Source: Bacteroidales bacterium
Lineage (GTDB): Bacteria; Bacteroidota; Bacteroidia; Bacteroidales; P3
Assembly: GCA_017560705.1 (NCBI GenBank)
Contig: JAFZEK010000299.1
Coordinates: 1-18,049 of the forward strand
DNA: 18,049 nt
Direction: 5' to 3'
Below the pieces are notes generated by a model that was given only the letters and a program-made list of their open reading frames with translations, was not told the DNA's origin and did not search any database. The position numbers and the translations under genes are program-made. Shown piece after piece: positions 14,090 to 18,049 of the stretch. Position 1 is the first letter of the stretch; every line of letters starts with the position of its first letter.

Positions 14090-15787
14090 TTACCATTTCT
14101 TGATAACCATGTTTTCTTTATTCCAAGTTCTTAGTTGTTTTAGCAATGCCTCAGCACCTGTTCTTGAAGAAGCACTTCCTAAAGATACATAGTAGTGATT
14201 TCCATTGCTGATAACGTAAGCATCTGTACCTTTCTTTCTCATTCTAGCAGCCAAACGCACTGCGTTGTCTCTGCTTTTAAAGAAACCAGCTATAACATCA
14301 AAACCCTGTTTGCTTCTTACTCTTATATCGGCTGTTGGTGTAGGTTCCGGAACTTTTACAGGAACTACTATAACATCTTTTTCCACTACACCCTCATCTA
14401 TCAATTCGTTAAGCAAATCTTCCATCACATTATTCTTCTTAATTTCTGATATAATAGTGGTTTTAGCTCTAGAAACACGTTGTTTTTCTAAGTTGTTAGC
14501 ACAATAATTTCTGATATAGTCATCATAGTTCACGAATTTAGCTGGATGGAATACGTCATCATCAAACAATTGACTCAATCTCATAACAACATATTCGTTC
14601 AACTTAGTTGTCATTGCAGCATTTGCAGATGTATAATGTTCTCTCTTTAAGAAGTTGTAAAGTTTAGCTCTCATCATTTCCATAACTTCTTCTCTTACAT
14701 CCTCTATCTTTCTATCTTTTCCAGAGACTGGAATTAAAGCATAGTCGTAAGTGAATATAGTAGTAACGTCTTGTACATCCGATAATTGTTCTTCAAATAC
14801 AGTTCCTTCTGTAGCTTCTATAGCCTCGGTTTCTTCAGCTTCTGTATTACCACCGATGAATGGAATTTGAACACCCTTATAGATAATAAAATAATAGAAT
14901 GCTCCACCACCCAACAATAATATTATAAGTAGTAATACAAGAACTTTTGGGAATTTCTTCTTACGTCCACCCGATACAGTAGTAGAACCATCATTATTAT
15001 CGTTCGATACTCCTTGTTGAGCTATTGAAGACGAGCTTTCTTCTTCATCGTTATCATCATCTTCTGCTACTTTCTTCATTTCTGCTTCCATAGCGGAAAG
15101 TTTGGCTATTTCTTCACCAAACTCCATAGAGAAATGTTTAGCAGCAGCTTCTTCTGGATCCAACTGTCTTGGCTCTACTTCTTGAGTTTCAGTCTCTATT
15201 TGTTCACCTGCCATTTCTTCAGTCGAAGCCTCTTCAACCGATTCTGTCATTGGAATATTTTCCATTGATTCATCTACAAGTTCTTCTTCTACTACTGGTT
15301 CTTCCTCTTGTTTTTGAGGAATAACAGGATTATCAAATCTTTCAAAAGGACTAACTCTATCAGCAGCTGGCACAAAAGTTGAAATATTCGTCAAAGGCAA
15401 CAAATGTTTTGTTTCCTTCGAAAAATTCACTTTATCATATAATTTGAAAGAATAACCCGACACTTGATCCAACATCAGTTCTCCTAATCCTGGAAACTCA
15501 TGCTTGGAAGTAGTCTTCATCTTTTCTGTTAAAGCTACTACATAGTTTTCCCACAACTTTTCGGCTGTAGTTATGCCCACAAACTCTTGCTTTGCAATAT
15601 AATCAATTATTTGCACATTTCCCTTGAAAAGAGTGGTAAACTCCACCGTTTTTATCGATGGGTAATATGTATTTGTTTCATTATCAAAGCGTGTGGGTAT
15701 AGTCTTTGGCACAAATGTACCAATACCTTTTATCTCTACACTTTTGCCTTGTTTTAAAAACTCGACTATATAATTTGTTATATTCAT
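14090..15787 (-). CDS. Membrane protein with N-terminal HU/CCDC81-like domain and C-terminal SPOR domain
   Basis: A 565-residue bitopic protein. Residues 1-120 (IVEFLKQGKSVEIKGIGTFV, then a second part with FPGLGELMLD) match the prokaryotic HU-like CCDC81-type double domain. There follows an acidic low-complexity linker (about 155-260, many Glu and Asp), a basic GGRKKKFPK stop (273-281), one transmembrane helix (about 281-302), a periplasmic helical region (about 340-465) and a SPOR domain (about 495-565) of the type that binds denuded peptidoglycan at division sites. The positive-inside pattern puts the HU part in the cytoplasm and SPOR in the periplasm. Such proteins are common in Bacteroidota and likely link division or cell wall with an internal partner, but no exact role is established. 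The start is 4 bp after the kdsB stop. Confidence 0.88.
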   Translation of the reverse strand: MNITNYIVEFLKQGKSVEIKGIGTFVPKTIPTRFDNETNTYYPSIKTVEFTTLFKGNVQIIDYIAKQEFVGITTAEKLWENYVVALTEKMKTTSKHEFPGLGELMLDQVSGYSFKLYDKVNFSKETKHLLPLTNISTFVPAADRVSPFERFDNPVIPQKQEEEPVVEEELVDESMENIPMTESVEEASTEEMAGEQIETETQEVEPRQLDPEEAAAKHFSMEFGEEIAKLSAMEAEMKKVAEDDDNDEEESSSSIAQQGVSNDNNDGSTTVSGGRKKKFPKVLVLLLIILLLGGGAFYYFIIYKGVQIPFIGGNTEAEETEAIEATEGTVFEEQLSDVQDVTTIFTYDYALIPVSGKDRKIEDVREEVMEMMRAKLYNFLKREHYTSANAAMTTKLNEYVVMRLSQLFDDDVFHPAKFVNYDDYIRNYCANNLEKQRVSRAKTTIISEIKKNNVMEDLLNELIDEGVVEKDVIVVPVKVPEPTPTADIRVRSKQGFDVIAGFFKSRDNAVRLAARMRKKGTDAYVISNGNHYYVSLGSASSRTGAEALLKQLRTWNKENMVIKKW

Positions 15788-15791
15788 TAGT

Positions 15792-16538
15792 TTATCTATT
15801 TTTCAATTTCAACAAATCTTCGGGCGTGTCAATGGCTATGTTTTCAACCATTGTTTCTTCCACTTTTATTCTATAATTATTTTCTATCCAACGCAATTGC
15901 TCCAACGATTCAGAGCACTCCAAAGCAGTTTGTGGCAGCCTTACAATTTTTTGCAAAGTTACAGAAGTATAAGCATATATCCCAATATGTTTGTAATATT
16001 TTTGCTTACTCAACCACTCACTTTCTTCAATACCACGCATATAGGGCAACGGCAAACGACTAAAATAAATAGCATCTCCATCGTTTTTGCAGATAACTTT
16101 TACCACATTGGGCGAGAAAAGCTCTTCTTTCGATGTAATTTGCTTTTTCAACGTTGCTATCTGAGTGTCTTCACTATCAAAGCACTTTATCAAAGTTTCT
16201 ATCTGACTGTGTTCCACTCGAGGCTCATCGCCTTGTATGTTTATAACAACATCGTATTCTTTTCCGTCTTTTAGCAATGTTTGCACCACCTCTCCACATC
16301 TATCAGTACCACTTTTGTGGCTACTTTGAGTCATTACTACATTACCGCCAAAGCCTTTCACACAGGAAAAGATACGCTCATCATCAGTAGCCACTACCAC
16401 GTCCGAAAGAAATTCTATCCCCTTCACACCATCGTATACACACTGTATCATGGGCTTACCATCTATCAGTGTAAGAGGCTTGCCTGGAAAACGAGTCGAG
16501 GCATATCTGGCCGGTATTACTCCCAATACTTTCTTCAT
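15792..16538 (-). CDS. kdsB: 3-deoxy-manno-octulosonate cytidylyltransferase
   Basis: A 248-residue CMP-Kdo synthetase that activates Kdo with CTP for lipid A/lipopolysaccharide core assembly in the cytoplasm. Motifs in order: PARYASTRFPGKPL (9-22, nucleotide-binding), ATDD (50-53), SGTDR (76-80), NIQGDEP (100-106, metal-binding Asp103), YFSR (158-161), HIGIYAY (184-190), ESLEQLRW (210-217) and IDTPEDL (236-242, second metal-binding Asp). All family landmarks are present and the length is normal. It sits between a methyltransferase (8-bp gap) and the HU-SPOR gene (4-bp gap), which makes operon membership very likely. Other Kdo and lipid A genes are not in the window. Confidence 0.96.
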   Translation of the reverse strand: MKKVLGVIPARYASTRFPGKPLTLIDGKPMIQCVYDGVKGIEFLSDVVVATDDERIFSCVKGFGGNVVMTQSSHKSGTDRCGEVVQTLLKDGKEYDVVINIQGDEPRVEHSQIETLIKCFDSEDTQIATLKKQITSKEELFSPNVVKVICKNDGDAIYFSRLPLPYMRGIEESEWLSKQKYYKHIGIYAYTSVTLQKIVRLPQTALECSESLEQLRWIENNYRIKVEETMVENIAIDTPEDLLKLKNR

Positions 16539-16546
16539 ATCTTAAC

Positions 16547-17434
16547 CTATATAATACGTGTTAGTTTTATTACAAAATGTTGCGATTTTGGAATCACCAC
16601 ATTCACAATTCTATCCATCATCTTCAACACAGCAAAGCCCATTGCTCGCAGTGCTAATACCATCCTAGAGTACAACAAAAGTTTGTTGCCCACTAGTTTT
16701 ATTTTCTCTATAGATATCGCTGGCACCTCTGACACTAATGCTTTCATCTTCTCCTCGTCCAAGGAATGCAAATGAGCATTCTTCGGTGTAGGACAATTAC
16801 AATGTATACAAAGCGAGTACTCTAGCTTTTCTTTATAAGGTGCCGACACTATCAAAACACCATTTGGCTTCAACAATACCGACAATGCCTCTATAAAACC
16901 TTTAGGATCCACTGTGTGCTCTATTATTTCAGATGCCACTATGCAATCAAAAGATGAAGCTGCAAACGGCAACGCAAATACATCTGCCACAACACTTGAA
17001 TGACGCTCGGATGGATACATCTTCACAGCTTTCTCAGCATTAGCTATAGCTATATCCAAAGACACCACACAAGTTTCTTTGCCCATAAAATGCTTGGCAA
17101 TAAACGCACTACCACAGCCTACATCCAATAGCAACTTTGCTCCTTTGGGTATTTCAGAAATCACTCTGTAGTGTAAAAGCTCAGCATTCACCTTGTAAAG
17201 TCTATCTCTTTCTCGATGATAATCAAACACCTCTGCATCCTTGGTGTAATGCTCTACATATTTAAATGTAGTTTCCGACTCGCTGCCTGAGCTTTGCTGT
17301 TCTAAGAACACTGGCACATCGTTGAAAATAGGAAATATCACACCATCTTCATCGACCAACTTATCGTTGCCCGACAAAGAAAACGGTTTTCCCGTTTTGG
17401 GGTTTCGCAATATTTCCAACATCCAATTATTCAT
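16547..17434 (-). CDS. SAM-dependent methyltransferase with Trm112-like N-terminus
   Basis: A 295-residue class I methyltransferase. Residues 1-45 (LEILRNPKTGKPF ... LVDEDGVIFPIFNDVPVF) form a Trm112/YcaR-like segment, though without zinc cysteines. The Rossmann core follows: DVGCGSA (104-110) for SAM, Asp127 at the end of strand 2, ADVFALPF (150-157) and SEIIEH (168-173). After strand 5 (LIVSAPY) comes an unusual Cys/His cluster, CIHCNCPTPKNAHLHSLDE (209-227), that could bind a metal. The final 40 residues include a hydrophobic segment (ALRAMGFAVLKMM) and basic residues, possibly membrane-associating. The substrate is unknown; Methyltransf_11 relatives act on lipids, glycans and quinones. 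Its first base overlaps the last base of the kinase stop (TAATG), so the two are translationally coupled, and kdsB follows after 8 bp. Confidence 0.8.
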   Translation of the reverse strand: MNNWMLEILRNPKTGKPFSLSGNDKLVDEDGVIFPIFNDVPVFLEQQSSGSESETTFKYVEHYTKDAEVFDYHRERDRLYKVNAELLHYRVISEIPKGAKLLLDVGCGSAFIAKHFMGKETCVVSLDIAIANAEKAVKMYPSERHSSVVADVFALPFAASSFDCIVASEIIEHTVDPKGFIEALSVLLKPNGVLIVSAPYKEKLEYSLCIHCNCPTPKNAHLHSLDEEKMKALVSEVPAISIEKIKLVGNKLLLYSRMVLALRAMGFAVLKMMDRIVNVVIPKSQHFVIKLTRII

Positions 17435-18048
17435 TAAAACAGTCCGTTTATTTCAGCATTTATTTTATCTATTACCAATCCTAAGTCTTCGGCTTTATCA
17501 GCAAAGTTCAATTCTTCTATGTTTATAACCAATAGTTTTCCTTTGTTGTATTCCGAAATCCAATTTTCATAACGCTGGTTCAAACTTGTCAAATAGTCCA
17601 ATCTTATACTATTTTCGTATTCTCTACCGCGTTTTTGTATCTGATTTACCAATGTGGGTACACTACCCTTCAAATATATCAATAAATCAGGTGCTTGTAT
17701 GAACGACGACAACAACTCGAATATAGCCAAATAGTTTTCGTAGTCGCGAGTGTTCATAAGTCCCATAGCATGCAAGTTTGGAGCAAAAATATAAGCATCC
17801 TCGTAGATTGTTCTATCTTGAACAATGTTGCCACAAGACTTTTTGATGTCTATTATCTGTTGAAAACGAGTATGCAAAAAGTATATTTGCAAATTAAAGG
17901 ACCAACGCCTCATATCTTCATAAAAACTATTGATATAAGGATTGTTCGCATTATTCTCATAAACAGCTTCGTATCCCAAATGCTTAGATAACAAACCTGT
18001 CAATGTTGTTTTGCCTGACCCTATGTTGCCTGCTATAGCTATATGCAT
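17434..18048 (-). CDS. Deoxynucleoside kinase family protein
   Basis: A complete 204-residue deoxynucleoside kinase, which phosphorylates deoxynucleosides to dNMPs with ATP or GTP in the salvage pathway. The P-loop is GNIGSGKTT (7-15), directly after the start MHIAIA. QDRTIYEDAYIF (77-88) is the substrate-binding D-R-(S/T)-x-x-E-D motif. LLIYLKGSVPTLV (122-134) and the lid arginines in KRGREYE (139-145) are in the expected order. The start codon lies one base from the window edge and matches the usual family start, so the protein is very likely whole. Substrate preference (dA/dG or dT) cannot be read from the sequence. It overlaps the methyltransferase gene by one base and is the first visible gene of this operon; its promoter is outside the window. 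Confidence 0.92.
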   Translation of the reverse strand: MHIAIAGNIGSGKTTLTGLLSKHLGYEAVYENNANNPYINSFYEDMRRWSFNLQIYFLHTRFQQIIDIKKSCGNIVQDRTIYEDAYIFAPNLHAMGLMNTRDYENYLAIFELLSSFIQAPDLLIYLKGSVPTLVNQIQKRGREYENSIRLDYLTSLNQRYENWISEYNKGKLLVINIEELNFADKAEDLGLVIDKINAEINGLF

Positions 18049-18049
18049 A

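Overview
The window looks like part of a chromosome from the order Bacteroidales (phylum Bacteroidota). It is AT-rich. It encodes a subtilisin-like protease with a type IX secretion (Por) C-terminal sorting domain, a two-part HU-like/SPOR membrane protein, a DUF6427-type membrane protein, a DUF6913-type protein and an RlmD-type methyltransferase, all in forms typical of that group. Most genes lack a Shine-Dalgarno sequence and are preceded by A/T-rich leaders, which also fits. KdsB shows a lipopolysaccharide-making Gram-negative cell. I cannot name a genus.

Every gene I can support lies on the minus strand, so transcription runs from position 18049 towards 1. Block 1 (18048 to 14090) is a tight operon: a deoxynucleoside kinase, a SAM methyltransferase with a Trm112-like N-terminus, kdsB and an HU-SPOR membrane protein. 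It closes with a clear intrinsic terminator (14018-14061). Block 2 (13973 to 10676) holds trmB, an MTH1187-family thiamine-binding protein, a ZIP metal transporter and an RlmD-type rRNA methyltransferase, and also ends in a clear terminator (10626-10657). Block 3 (9300 to 381) holds an unknown exported protein, nadD, the type IX-sorted subtilase, a polytopic membrane protein, rnhB, a DUF6913-type protein, dapA, a hotdog thioesterase, an ApbE lipoprotein and a YicC-family endoribonuclease. After a 208-bp gap comes the start of a PfkB-family sugar kinase, which runs off the left edge.

The genes are mostly housekeeping: NAD and lysine/diaminopimelate synthesis, tRNA and rRNA modification, RNA/DNA hybrid removal, flavinylation, Kdo activation and dNTP salvage. 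I see no CRISPR array, insertion sequence, phage gene, tRNA or rRNA, and no defence or biosynthetic cluster.

The unexplained part is the 1.3-kb non-coding stretch 9301-10625 in an otherwise gene-dense window. It contains (a) a degenerate array in which CG-containing motifs recur about every 20-24 bp (about 9847-9970), with related sequence in the gap at 285-378; (b) an imperfect inverted repeat at 9832-9906 whose outer arms each carry a Bacteroidota -7-like box pointing outwards; and (c) a possible plus-strand transcript starting near 10175 with local hairpins. These are the best candidates for something undescribed. They rest on sequence pattern alone.
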